This document shows positions 57,784 through 64,000 of a stretch of 64,000 nucleotides of DNA, piece by piece. The notes under the pieces are model-generated. The model ran no database searches. It was not told the origin of the DNA and worked only from the letters and a program-made list of their open reading frames with translations. Position 1 is the stretch's first letter, and every line of letters begins with the position of its first letter. The stretch is from positions 1,860,001 through 1,924,000 of the forward strand of contig NZ_CP143541.1 in NCBI RefSeq assembly GCF_040126055.1. Direction: 5' to 3'. Position numbers and translations under genes: made by a program. This DNA is from Pseudalkalibacillus sp. SCS-8 (lineage in GTDB: Bacteria; Bacillota; Bacilli; Bacillales; Fictibacillaceae).

Positions 57784-57853
57784 AATATGGAACTCATTGA
57801 CCGAATATTTTGTAATTTACCTTACAGTAATGAAAGGGGATTCTTTTTATAAT
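57784..57853. promoter_or_regulatory. Crp-type site between divergent genes
   Basis: A perfect TGTAA-N6-TTACA palindrome at 57811-57826. On the plus strand a perfect TATAAT (57848-57853) follows after exactly 21 nt. On the minus strand CATATT (57789-57784) follows after 21 nt and could serve the gene ending at 57178. Confidence 0.65.
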
Positions 57854-57883
57854 GAAAGTAACTTTTGAAAGGAGTGAAAAATA

Positions 57884-58318
57884 ATGGCAGAAGTCAAAAG
57901 TGTGAATGAAACGAATCCATTGACTATGGGAACATCACTGAAAGCATCCGCAATTGGAGGAATTGTAGCTGGTATTGTATTTGGGCTCTTTATGCAGATG
58001 ATGGGCAAACTCCCGATGGTTGCAATGTTGGTCGGTTCAGAAAGTGTGGCAGTTGGCTGGTTCGTCCATATGGTCATCAGTGTAATTTTCGGATTAGGGT
58101 TTGGTGCGCTGGCATCAGGCAGAAGCAACATCTATGGTTTAGCCATCATCTATGGAATTGTCTTATGGATAATCGGACCACTATTAATCATGCCTGCAAT
58201 GCTTGGAATGGGTGTGATGATCGGAAAGGCGTTTACAGGCGCTCAACTAATGAATTTGATGACACATATCGGTTTCGCCTTAATCCTTGCCTTTGTATAC
58301 AATAAGACGAACAAATAA
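57884..58318 (+). CDS. four-helix membrane protein of unknown function
   Basis: A 144-residue protein with four hydrophobic segments rich in Gly and Met (GGIVAGIVFGLFMQMMGKLP, VHMVISVIFGLGFGALASG, IIGPLLIMPAMLGMGVMIG, THIGFALILAFVYN). A histidine sits at the start of helices 2 and 4. No named family is certain. An AAAGGAGTG ribosome site and an ideal class II Crp-type promoter precede it, so it is a probable member of the regulon. Confidence 0.7.
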   Translation: MAEVKSVNETNPLTMGTSLKASAIGGIVAGIVFGLFMQMMGKLPMVAMLVGSESVAVGWFVHMVISVIFGLGFGALASGRSNIYGLAIIYGIVLWIIGPLLIMPAMLGMGVMIGKAFTGAQLMNLMTHIGFALILAFVYNKTNK

Positions 58319-58352
58319 AACCCCTTGTGATACCCATTAGAGATATGTAACG

Positions 58353-58383
58353 AAAAAACCCCGCCAACTGTTGTTGGTGGGGT
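58353..58383 (-). terminator. terminator of the DUF3817 gene
   Basis: ACCCCGCCAAC / GTTGGTGGGGT stem with a T run on the minus strand. Confidence 0.85.
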
Positions 58384-58388
58384 CAAAT

Positions 58389-58670
58389 TTATGAGTTTTG
58401 TATCAATTTCGCGTCGAATACAAAAGGGCCGAATGGAAGGACGGAAGCGATGATTCCTAAGGCAGCTTTTCTCATCGACCAGTCCAGATTGAATTTCAGA
58501 TAAACCACCATCATGCAGTAGAGGACGAATAACCCTCCATGGATCGCGCCGACAATACTAACAGCGAGCGGATAATCGAATATGTATTTTAATGGCATTG
58601 CAATTCCTAACAATAATAAGAAAGACACTCCTTCAGAATATCCTACGTATCGGAACATTTTCAGCATCAT
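58389..58670 (-). CDS. DUF3817 family membrane protein
   Basis: A 93-residue protein with three membrane segments: MFRYVGYSEGVSFLLLLGIA, MPLKYIFDYPLAVSIVGAIH, GGLFVLYCMMVVYLKFN, and a final ASVLPFGPFVFDAKL. The EGxSFLxLL and GxxHGxLF motifs define DUF3817 (B. subtilis YdzA type). The function is unknown. It has its own terminator and no Crp-type site is seen. Confidence 0.85.
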   Translation of the reverse strand: MMLKMFRYVGYSEGVSFLLLLGIAMPLKYIFDYPLAVSIVGAIHGGLFVLYCMMVVYLKFNLDWSMRKAALGIIASVLPFGPFVFDAKLIQNS

Positions 58671-58821
58671 ATCACTCCTGTTTCTAGATCATTGTACGTG
58701 TTCCATTGTCATTATAACAACCTCATATGCATAACATACTTCTTTTTTGTAGACGATTTATGACAATTCCTTTTGAGGGGTTATGCTAAAAATCAGGCTT
58801 GATATTAGGAAGAATAGAAGT

Positions 58822-58990
58822 GTAAGGCGGCGACTCCAGCGGGAAAAGCAACAGCTGAAGACCCCACAGAGCGAGGAATTAAGGATCTTCGACTAACAAC
58901 CACCACGTCCTGTGGTGAACGTCGAAGCCACCACATCCTGTGGAAGTGAGGAGGCTGAAGCGTTGCCCGCGGAAAGCGTCCGCCTGAAGC
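58822..58990. repeat. Bacillaceae-type intergenic repeat with inner hairpins
   Basis: Starts GGCGGCGACTCCAGCGGG and ends GCCCGCGGAAAGCGTCCGCC, the ends of a GC-rich intergenic repeat common in Bacillaceae. Inside, CCACCACRTCCTGTGG occurs twice (58900-58915 and 58928-58943), and CTTCGAC at 58887 pairs with GTCGAAG at 58921, so a nested hairpin can form. A solo end of the same element is at 1625. Confidence 0.65.
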
Positions 58991-59040
58991 ATACTATATG
59001 CATCCTTTAACAAAGCGAAACATTGTATAACAATTAATCC

Positions 59041-59070
59041 TTGACAAGTTGTCAGTAAATTTACTAAGAT
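59041..59070 (+). promoter_or_regulatory. sigma-A promoter of the trp operon
   Basis: TTGACA at 59041-59046, an 18-nt spacer and TAAGAT at 59065-59070. Transcription would begin near 59077, just before the TRAP-binding triplets. Confidence 0.75.
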
Positions 59071-59083
59071 ATGTTTAAGTTTT

Positions 59084-59145
59084 TAGAATAAAGTTAGATT
59101 AGTTGAGATGAGAATGAGAGACGAGTTTGAGAGAGTTGAGGCGAG
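59084..59145 (+). promoter_or_regulatory. TRAP (MtrB) binding region of the trp leader
   Basis: Ten TAG/GAG triplets start at 59095, 59100, 59105, 59110, 59116, 59123, 59129, 59133, 59138 and 59143, mostly 2-3 nt apart, with a further TAG at 59084. This is the pattern bound by the 11-subunit TRAP protein when tryptophan is plentiful. Confidence 0.88.
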
Positions 59146-59147
59146 CT

Positions 59148-59209
59148 AAGGTACGTTTAAGCATGACGATTCCTTGGGTACCTTTATGTCCTTGGGATTT
59201 TTTTATTTT
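59148..59209 (+). terminator. trp leader attenuator (antiterminator/terminator pair)
   Basis: AAGGTAC (59148-59154) pairs with GTACCTT (59178-59184) as antiterminator. The overlapping terminator pairs CCTTGGG (59172-59178) with CCTTGGG (59190-59196) through C-G and G-U pairs around one U-U mismatch, followed by ATTTTTTTATTTT. TRAP binding over the triplets next to the first arm would favour the terminator. Confidence 0.75.
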
Positions 59210-59269
59210 ATACCTTCCAATATTTATACCTCAGCTCTATCAGTCTCCATAAATAGGAGCGTGATAGAG

Positions 59270-59314
59270 ATGTCTATTCATTATGTTAAACAATTCAAAT
59301 TTATCCCACCTTGA
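59270..59314 (+). pseudogene. 14-codon frame where trpE should start
   Basis: An ATG with TAGGAG 10 nt upstream opens a frame MSIHYVKQFKFIPP and then TGA. In B. subtilis trpE follows the leader here. The frame may be the remaining 5' end of a deleted trpE or a leader peptide; it is too short to tell. Confidence 0.3.
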
Positions 59315-59362
59315 ACTTCTCTTGGTCTATGAACGATAAAAAAGATCGAGAGGAGACTCTAA

Positions 59363-60385
59363 ATGATACAAACCCAATTAAAACACGCCATAGAAGGGGC
59401 GACATTTTCAGAAAAAGAAGCCCACTCTATCATGGATCATATTATGACAGGCAAGGTCAGCTCAAACCAGATTGCGAGTTTACTGACCATCTTACGTATG
59501 CGAGGAGAAACCGTCGATGAATTGACTGGTTTCGCAAAATCGATGCGAAAACATGCTGTTCAATTCCCCCAACCACTGGAAGATGCAGTTGATACATGTG
59601 GTACTGGCGGGGACGATTCTGGGACATTCAACATTTCAACAGCTTCTGCCATCGTGATGGCAGCGTTAGGTGTAAAGGTAGCGAAGCATGGAAATCGTTC
59701 TTTTTCATCAAAAAGCGGTAGTGCAGATGTCTTGGAACAATTGAACATACCCACCCAATCGGGAGTGGAGGAAGCGATCCAAGCACTCGATTCGCATTCC
59801 ATGACGTTCCTGTTTGCACCGTTATATCACCCTGCGATGAAGCATGCTGTTCATCCAAGAAAAGACATCGGATTCCGAACAGTCTTTAATATTCTAGGAC
59901 CACTCTGTAACCCTGCAGGCTGCAGCCGTCAGTTGATCGGAGTATATGATCACAACCTTGCCCGTAAAATGGCCCAGGTCGTACAAAGACTCGGTATACA
60001 AAAAGCACTGATTGTTTCAGGCAAGGATGGCTTGGATGAATGTACGATTACGACAACCACGAACGTACTCGTGGTGACGCCAGATAACATTGAGTCAATG
60101 GTCATTCACCCTGAAGATGTTGGACTAAAACAAGGCTCCTTAACAGAGATCCAGGTGAAATCACCACCTGAGAGTGCAGCCTTGATTCGGCGGATTTTCA
60201 ACGGTACATCCAATCCTTCCGCTAAGAATATCGTCATCCTGAATGCTGCTGCAGGCCTTGTCGCTTCAGGTAAAGCTGAAACGTTTACAAGTGCTGTTCC
60301 GATCGTGAAGGATGCACTTGAGTCAGGTCGTGTTCTCAATCATTATCACCACATGACAAACACAGAGGAGAGATCCTATGCTTAG
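59363..60385 (+). CDS. trpD: anthranilate phosphoribosyltransferase
   Basis: Transfers phosphoribose from PRPP to anthranilate, step 2 of tryptophan synthesis. The 340-residue protein has the PRPP motif DTCGTGGDDSGTFNISTASA, VAKHGNRSFSSKSGSADVLE and the C-terminal NAAAGLVASGKAETFTSAV. A GAGAGGAGACTCTAA ribosome site precedes the ATG. It is the first full gene behind the TRAP leader because trpE is absent, and it overlaps trpC by 8 nt. Confidence 0.96.
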   Translation: MIQTQLKHAIEGATFSEKEAHSIMDHIMTGKVSSNQIASLLTILRMRGETVDELTGFAKSMRKHAVQFPQPLEDAVDTCGTGGDDSGTFNISTASAIVMAALGVKVAKHGNRSFSSKSGSADVLEQLNIPTQSGVEEAIQALDSHSMTFLFAPLYHPAMKHAVHPRKDIGFRTVFNILGPLCNPAGCSRQLIGVYDHNLARKMAQVVQRLGIQKALIVSGKDGLDECTITTTTNVLVVTPDNIESMVIHPEDVGLKQGSLTEIQVKSPPESAALIRRIFNGTSNPSAKNIVILNAAAGLVASGKAETFTSAVPIVKDALESGRVLNHYHHMTNTEERSYA

Positions 60386-61139
60386 TCAGATTGTGGATAC
60401 CAAAAGACAGGAAGTTAAGGAAATTCCCGATACGTTTCCTGAAAAACCTTATCCAATCCGCTCATTGTCAGAAGCTATCCTTAATCCGAATCAAGCGCTC
60501 GGACTCATAGCGGAAGTAAAAAAAGCTTCCCCGTCTAAAGGACTCATCCGAAAGGATTTTGATCCGGTTATGATTGCGAAAACGTACGAGAAATCAGGCG
60601 CTCACGCCATTTCCGTGCTAACCGATCGCGATTATTTTCAAGGAGCAAAAGAGTATTTGACACAAATAAGGGAAATGAACAACCTCCCGCTTTTGAGGAA
60701 AGATTTCATCATTGATCCGATTCAAGTCAAAGAAAGCAGGGCAATCGGCGCCGATGCCATTCTTCTCATACAAGCGATACTCGAGCCCAATCAAGCCAAG
60801 GAACTTTACTTGAGTGCAAAAGAGATTGGATTGGAGGTCTTAATGGAAGTCCATTCCGTCAGAGAATTAGAAACCGTACTGGATACCTTTACACCAGATC
60901 TACTCGGAATCAATAATCGCGACTTACGGACGTTCGAGACGAACGTGGAACATACTCAGGTTATCGCGCAGCATGTACCGAAGCATATCCCATTCATCAG
61001 TGAGAGCGGGATTGCGAGCGCTAAGGATATCAGCTTAGTCAAACAAGCAGGAGCGAAGGGCATCCTGGTCGGAGAAACCTTGATGCGTGCCACGTCAATA
61101 ACGGATTGTATATCAAGTCTTTTTGGTGAGAACACATGA
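60378..61139 (+). CDS. trpC: indole-3-glycerol phosphate synthase
   Basis: Closes the indole ring from the carboxyphenylamino-deoxyribulose phosphate. The 253-residue TIM barrel has IAEVKKASPSKGLIRKDFDP (catalytic Lys), LLRKDFIIDPIQVKESRAIG, DLLGINNRDLRTFETNVEHT and ISESGIASAKDI. AGAGGAGAGATCCT lies upstream as ribosome site; the gene overlaps trpD and its stop overlaps the trpF start (ATGA). Confidence 0.96.
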   Translation: MLSQIVDTKRQEVKEIPDTFPEKPYPIRSLSEAILNPNQALGLIAEVKKASPSKGLIRKDFDPVMIAKTYEKSGAHAISVLTDRDYFQGAKEYLTQIREMNNLPLLRKDFIIDPIQVKESRAIGADAILLIQAILEPNQAKELYLSAKEIGLEVLMEVHSVRELETVLDTFTPDLLGINNRDLRTFETNVEHTQVIAQHVPKHIPFISESGIASAKDISLVKQAGAKGILVGETLMRATSITDCISSLFGENT

Positions 61140-61783
61140 CGAAATTAAAGATCTGCGGAGCACGTACACAAGAAGATTTTCACTTAATCAATACGAGCTC
61201 AGCCGACTATGTCGGATTCATCTTTGCAAAAAGTAAACGACAGGTTACACCCCAAACAGTGAAACAATGGATACCTGATGATCGGAAGAGCTTGCTTGTC
61301 GGGGTGTTTGTCGATCCAACAGTAATGGAAGTCCAGGAGGTATTAGAGGAAGTCGATTTGGATGTCCTTCAGCTTCATGGCACCGAAAGCATTACGTTTA
61401 TAAAGGATCTGAAGGTACGCACAGGAAAGGAAATCTGGAAAGCACTTTCCCATTCTGAACGTACGCTCGACGAAATGGAGATTTATGTGGACGTAGTGGA
61501 GGGCTTCGTCATTGATACGAAAGTGAATGGTCGAACTGGCGGGACTGGAGTCCGATTCGACTGGAAGGCGATTCCTTCCTACACGCATTTTGCCAAAAAA
61601 CATAACAAACTTTGCTTTATAGCAGGCGGTTTGACTGCCAAAAATGTCCAAGAATGCCTTGGCTATGGACCGATTGGCATCGACCTATCCAGCGGGGTAG
61701 AACGAGATGAAGCGAAAAGTGAAACGGAAATAACAAAACTGATAGAAAGGATGAATGCACATGCATACGGTATATCCAGATGA
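61136..61783 (+). CDS. trpF: phosphoribosylanthranilate isomerase
   Basis: Amadori rearrangement of phosphoribosylanthranilate. The 215-residue TIM barrel starts [20 protein letters not shown], where the family normally has KICG and the catalytic Cys, then [30 protein letters not shown] and a final [20 protein letters not shown]. The catalytic Asp is in the VEGFVIDTK region. It overlaps trpC by 4 nt and trpB by 29 nt. Confidence 0.95.
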   Translation: MTKLKICGARTQEDFHLINTSSADYVGFIFAKSKRQVTPQTVKQWIPDDRKSLLVGVFVDPTVMEVQEVLEEVDLDVLQLHGTESITFIKDLKVRTGKEIWKALSHSERTLDEMEIYVDVVEGFVIDTKVNGRTGGTGVRFDWKAIPSYTHFAKKHNKLCFIAGGLTAKNVQECLGYGPIGIDLSSGVERDEAKSETEITKLIERMNAHAYGISR

Positions 61784-62966
61784 AAAAGGACGGTTCGGCC
61801 AATTTGGCGGACGTTATGTACCAGAAACGTTGATGTTTGCACTTGAAGAATTGGAAGAAGCCTTTCAGAAAGCGATGGAGGACAATACGTTTCAAGAACA
61901 ACTCAATAAAGAATTGACCTTGTATTCGGGAAGACCCACACCGCTAACTTTTGCCGAGAATACGACGAAACGTTTCGGAGGAGCGAAGATCTACTTGAAA
62001 CGTGAAGATTTGAACCATACAGGCGCACATAAAATCAACAATGCAATTGGACAAGTGTTACTTGCCAAAAGGATGAACAAGACGAAAGTTGTGGCAGAGA
62101 CAGGAGCAGGACAACATGGGGTTGCCGTCGCCACTGCATGTGCCAGATATGGTCTTTCCTGTAAAGTGTTCATGGGTCAGGAAGATATTGCAAGACAATC
62201 GTTGAATGTATTTCGAATGAAGCTTCTGGGAGCTGAAGTCGTCTCAGTGACAAGTGGAAGCAAGACATTGAAGGATGCCACCAATGAAGCGATTCGTTAT
62301 TGGGCTGGAGCCGTACAGGATACGTTTTACTGTATCGGATCGGTTGTAGGACCACATCCTTATCCACGAATCGTACGAGATTTCCAACGGATTATCGGTT
62401 TAGAAACGAAGGAGCAGTTCAACGAATACGAAGGAGGAGCTCCTGAAACAGTCATTGCTTGCGTTGGAGGTGGGAGCAACGCGATGGGAATGTTCCATCC
62501 ATTCCTTGAGGATGAAGAAGTGGAACTCATCGGAGTGGAAGCAGGGGGATTAGGCCTCGAAACTGGAAAGCATGCTGCCTCCATTACAACGGGATCAATC
62601 GGTGTTCTACATGGATCGATGACTTTTTTGAACCAGGATGAGAGCGGTCAGATCCTAGAGCCTTATTCCATTTCAGCTGGGCTCGACTATCCAGGTGTCG
62701 GTCCTGAACATTCTCATCTCGCAGCAACAAAGCGAGTCACCTATAAAACGATTACGGATGCTGAGGCCCTTGAAGCCTTGAAAATCTTATCAGAGGAAGA
62801 AGGGATTCTTCCTGCAATTGAGAGTGCACATGCGCTAGCCCAGGCATTCGAGGAAGCCGTCAATCAACCTGAACATACATCCATCGTTGTATGCCTTTCA
62901 GGTCGTGGCGATAAGGATGTATCAACAATCATGAACCTTCTGGAGGAGGATGGAAGTTATGAATAA
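61755..62966 (+). CDS. trpB: tryptophan synthase beta subunit
   Basis: PLP enzyme that joins indole and serine to form tryptophan. The 403-residue protein has [13 protein letters not shown], the PLP lysine in [40 protein letters not shown] and the phosphate-binding [12 protein letters not shown], with GRGDKD near the end. The protein may start at ATG 61755 or ATG 61761, the second being better spaced from AGAAAGGA. It forms a complex with TrpA, encoded next with an 8-nt overlap. Confidence 0.96.
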   Translation: MHMHTVYPDEKGRFGQFGGRYVPETLMFALEELEEAFQKAMEDNTFQEQLNKELTLYSGRPTPLTFAENTTKRFGGAKIYLKREDLNHTGAHKINNAIGQVLLAKRMNKTKVVAETGAGQHGVAVATACARYGLSCKVFMGQEDIARQSLNVFRMKLLGAEVVSVTSGSKTLKDATNEAIRYWAGAVQDTFYCIGSVVGPHPYPRIVRDFQRIIGLETKEQFNEYEGGAPETVIACVGGGSNAMGMFHPFLEDEEVELIGVEAGGLGLETGKHAASITTGSIGVLHGSMTFLNQDESGQILEPYSISAGLDYPGVGPEHSHLAATKRVTYKTITDAEALEALKILSEEEGILPAIESAHALAQAFEEAVNQPEHTSIVVCLSGRGDKDVSTIMNLLEEDGSYE

Positions 62967-63759
62967 CCGATTCCAAACATTGAAGAATGCACCGAAACCT
63001 ATGTTCATCCCCTTTATCATGGCTGGAGATCCATCACCCGAAGACACAATTGAAACAGCACTTCTTTTACAAGAAGAAGGAGCAGATGTATTGGAACTCG
63101 GAATTCCATATTCTGATCCCCTCGCTGATGGCCCTGTTATCCAGGAGGCAGCAAAACGTGCGAAGGGGATGACGATCGGGAAAGCAATGATCCTTGTCGG
63201 AGAAATGCGGAAACGGGGATTGGATATACCTGTGCTCATTTTCACCTACATCAATCCGTTTCTAAAACTTGGAGAGGATCGATTTTTCCAATTGGCAAAA
63301 GAAAACGATGTAGATGGACTCCTTATACCAGATCTGCCGTTTGAAGAAAGTCATAGCTTGAGGGGTAGATGTCGAGCAGAAGAAATCAGCTTCATATCCC
63401 TTGTCGCTCCAACCACGTCACGTGAAAGGCTGTTCCGAATTGCTGAAGAAGCTCAAGGATTCTTATATTGCGTTTCTTCACTTGGTGTGACCGGTGAACG
63501 TTCAGACTTCCATCCAGAAACGAAACGGTTGCTGCAGGAAGCGAAGTCCTACACAACGATACCTGTTGCTCTCGGCTTTGGAATTTCAACCCGACAACAG
63601 TTCGTCGATGTCGGGGAATTATGTGACGGAGTTATTATTGGAAGCTCTTTGATTAAAAAAGCACATGAAATTCGAATCGATCCTACATTGGAATTTGGAA
63701 GCAGCTTCAAAGCTTATGTTTCTTCACTCGTAAATGGTGAGCAACATGTCAACAGCTGA
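62959..63759 (+). CDS. trpA: tryptophan synthase alpha subunit
   Basis: Cleaves indole-3-glycerol phosphate to indole and glyceraldehyde-3-phosphate. The 266-residue TIM barrel has [40 protein letters not shown] (catalytic Glu and Asp), [13 protein letters not shown] and [16 protein letters not shown] 62959 has 9-nt spacing from GGAGGAGG, whereas ATG 62950 abuts it. It overlaps trpB by 8 nt and the next gene by 14 nt. Confidence 0.95.
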   Translation: MNNRFQTLKNAPKPMFIPFIMAGDPSPEDTIETALLLQEEGADVLELGIPYSDPLADGPVIQEAAKRAKGMTIGKAMILVGEMRKRGLDIPVLIFTYINPFLKLGEDRFFQLAKENDVDGLLIPDLPFEESHSLRGRCRAEEISFISLVAPTTSRERLFRIAEEAQGFLYCVSSLGVTGERSDFHPETKRLLQEAKSYTTIPVALGFGISTRQQFVDVGELCDGVIIGSSLIKKAHEIRIDPTLEFGSSFKAYVSSLVNGEQHVNS

Positions 63760-64000
63760 GAGCTTGAATATCATCGACTGTACAATTAGAGATGGAGGGC
63801 TTGTGAATCAATGGAACTTTGGTGTTGAGTTTGTAAGCCGTCTATATGAAACGCTCAACCAAGCAAGGGTTGAATACATGGAAATCGGCTATCGGAATTC
63901 GCCTGAACTAGTAGGCGAGGTAGGTATAGGACCTTGGCGTTTTTGTGAGGAAAAAGTAATCAGAAAAGCCGTTCCTGTAAAAAAAAGCACGAAGCTGTCT
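63746..64000 (+). CDS. HMG-CoA lyase/isopropylmalate synthase-like (DRE-TIM) aldolase, 3' end missing
   Basis: The first 85 codons of a DRE-TIM metallolyase: LNIIDCTIRDGGLVNQWNFG contains the metal/substrate motif (D-x-T-x-R-D-G-G), then EYMEIGYRNSPELVGEVGIG. The family includes HMG-CoA lyase, isopropylmalate and homocitrate synthases and 4-hydroxy-2-oxovalerate aldolase. The ATG lies within the end of trpA (14-nt overlap), so it is translated with the trp operon. Its substrate is unknown; the gene runs off the window. Confidence 0.85.
   Translation, partial: MSTAESLNIIDCTIRDGGLVNQWNFGVEFVSRLYETLNQARVEYMEIGYRNSPELVGEVGIGPWRFCEEKVIRKAVPVKKSTKLS

Noticed and set aside
59311-59520. Frame across the trpD start
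   Set aside because: Out of frame with trpD, begins with TTG without a ribosome site and has no similarity to TrpE; treated as a shadow.

Overview
The window is chromosomal DNA of a Gram-positive, low-GC, endospore-forming member of the Bacillaceae. The evidence is strong G-rich ribosome binding sites, TTG and GTG starts, a gerP spore-coat permeability operon, a YjcZ-type sporulation peptide, a gas-vesicle cluster of the Bacillus megaterium type, and a tryptophan operon with a TRAP-binding leader. I see no rRNA, tRNA, CRISPR array, prophage or intact insertion sequence. Nearly all genes are ordinary chromosomal ones in short operons separated by clear hairpin terminators. The first gene (5' end missing) and the last gene (3' end missing) are cut by the window.

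Layout. 0-15 kb: housekeeping and transport genes (aldo/keto reductase, a TetR-linked ABC exporter, mismatch glycosylase, MATE pump, LysE exporter, methyltransferase, DeoR regulator, YjiH-like transporter). 15-19 kb: spore genes, namely a rearranged gerP operon (A-C-D-E-B-Hsp20) flanked by two gerPF-like paralogues and a second Hsp20 gene. 19.6-21 kb: a subtilisin. 21.3-26.5 kb: the gas-vesicle cluster gvpQ-B-R-N-F-G-L-S-K-J-U behind a sigma-B-like promoter. 27-41 kb: YkpA ABC-F protein, SatD/DUF3307 pair, DoxX, ProC, secreted beta-propeller protein, alanine symporter, acyl-CoA dehydrogenase-like enzyme. 41.5-44.1 kb: an ECF sigma / anti-sigma / VanY-type carboxypeptidase operon in which the last two proteins share a domain. 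45-47.2 kb: OsmC and Mhq-type ring-cleavage genes around an operator of the YodB/CatR type.

47.3-58.3 kb is the most interesting part. It holds an AhpD-like peroxidase gene interrupted in frame by TGA exactly where the family has its second (peroxidatic) cysteine, followed by a hairpin that fits the bacterial SECIS rules, so it is a candidate selenoprotein. Next to it are a CDP-alcohol phosphatidyltransferase, a YnjB-YnjC-YnjC-YnjD ABC importer, two TVP38/TMEM64 membrane proteins, a flavin disulfide reductase, a glutaredoxin-like protein, a Crp/Fnr-type regulator and several unknown proteins. The same families cluster in E. coli as ydjXYZ-ynjABCDEF. A palindrome TGTAA-N6-TTACA, or a close variant, lies in the promoters of these units. 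In most of them it sits 21 nt upstream of a -10 box, the position of a class II activator site. I infer that the Crp-like protein controls the whole block.

59-64 kb: a trp operon (trpD-C-F-B-A) with a complete TRAP attenuator but no trpE behind it, continuing into an HMG-CoA lyase-like gene that runs off the end.
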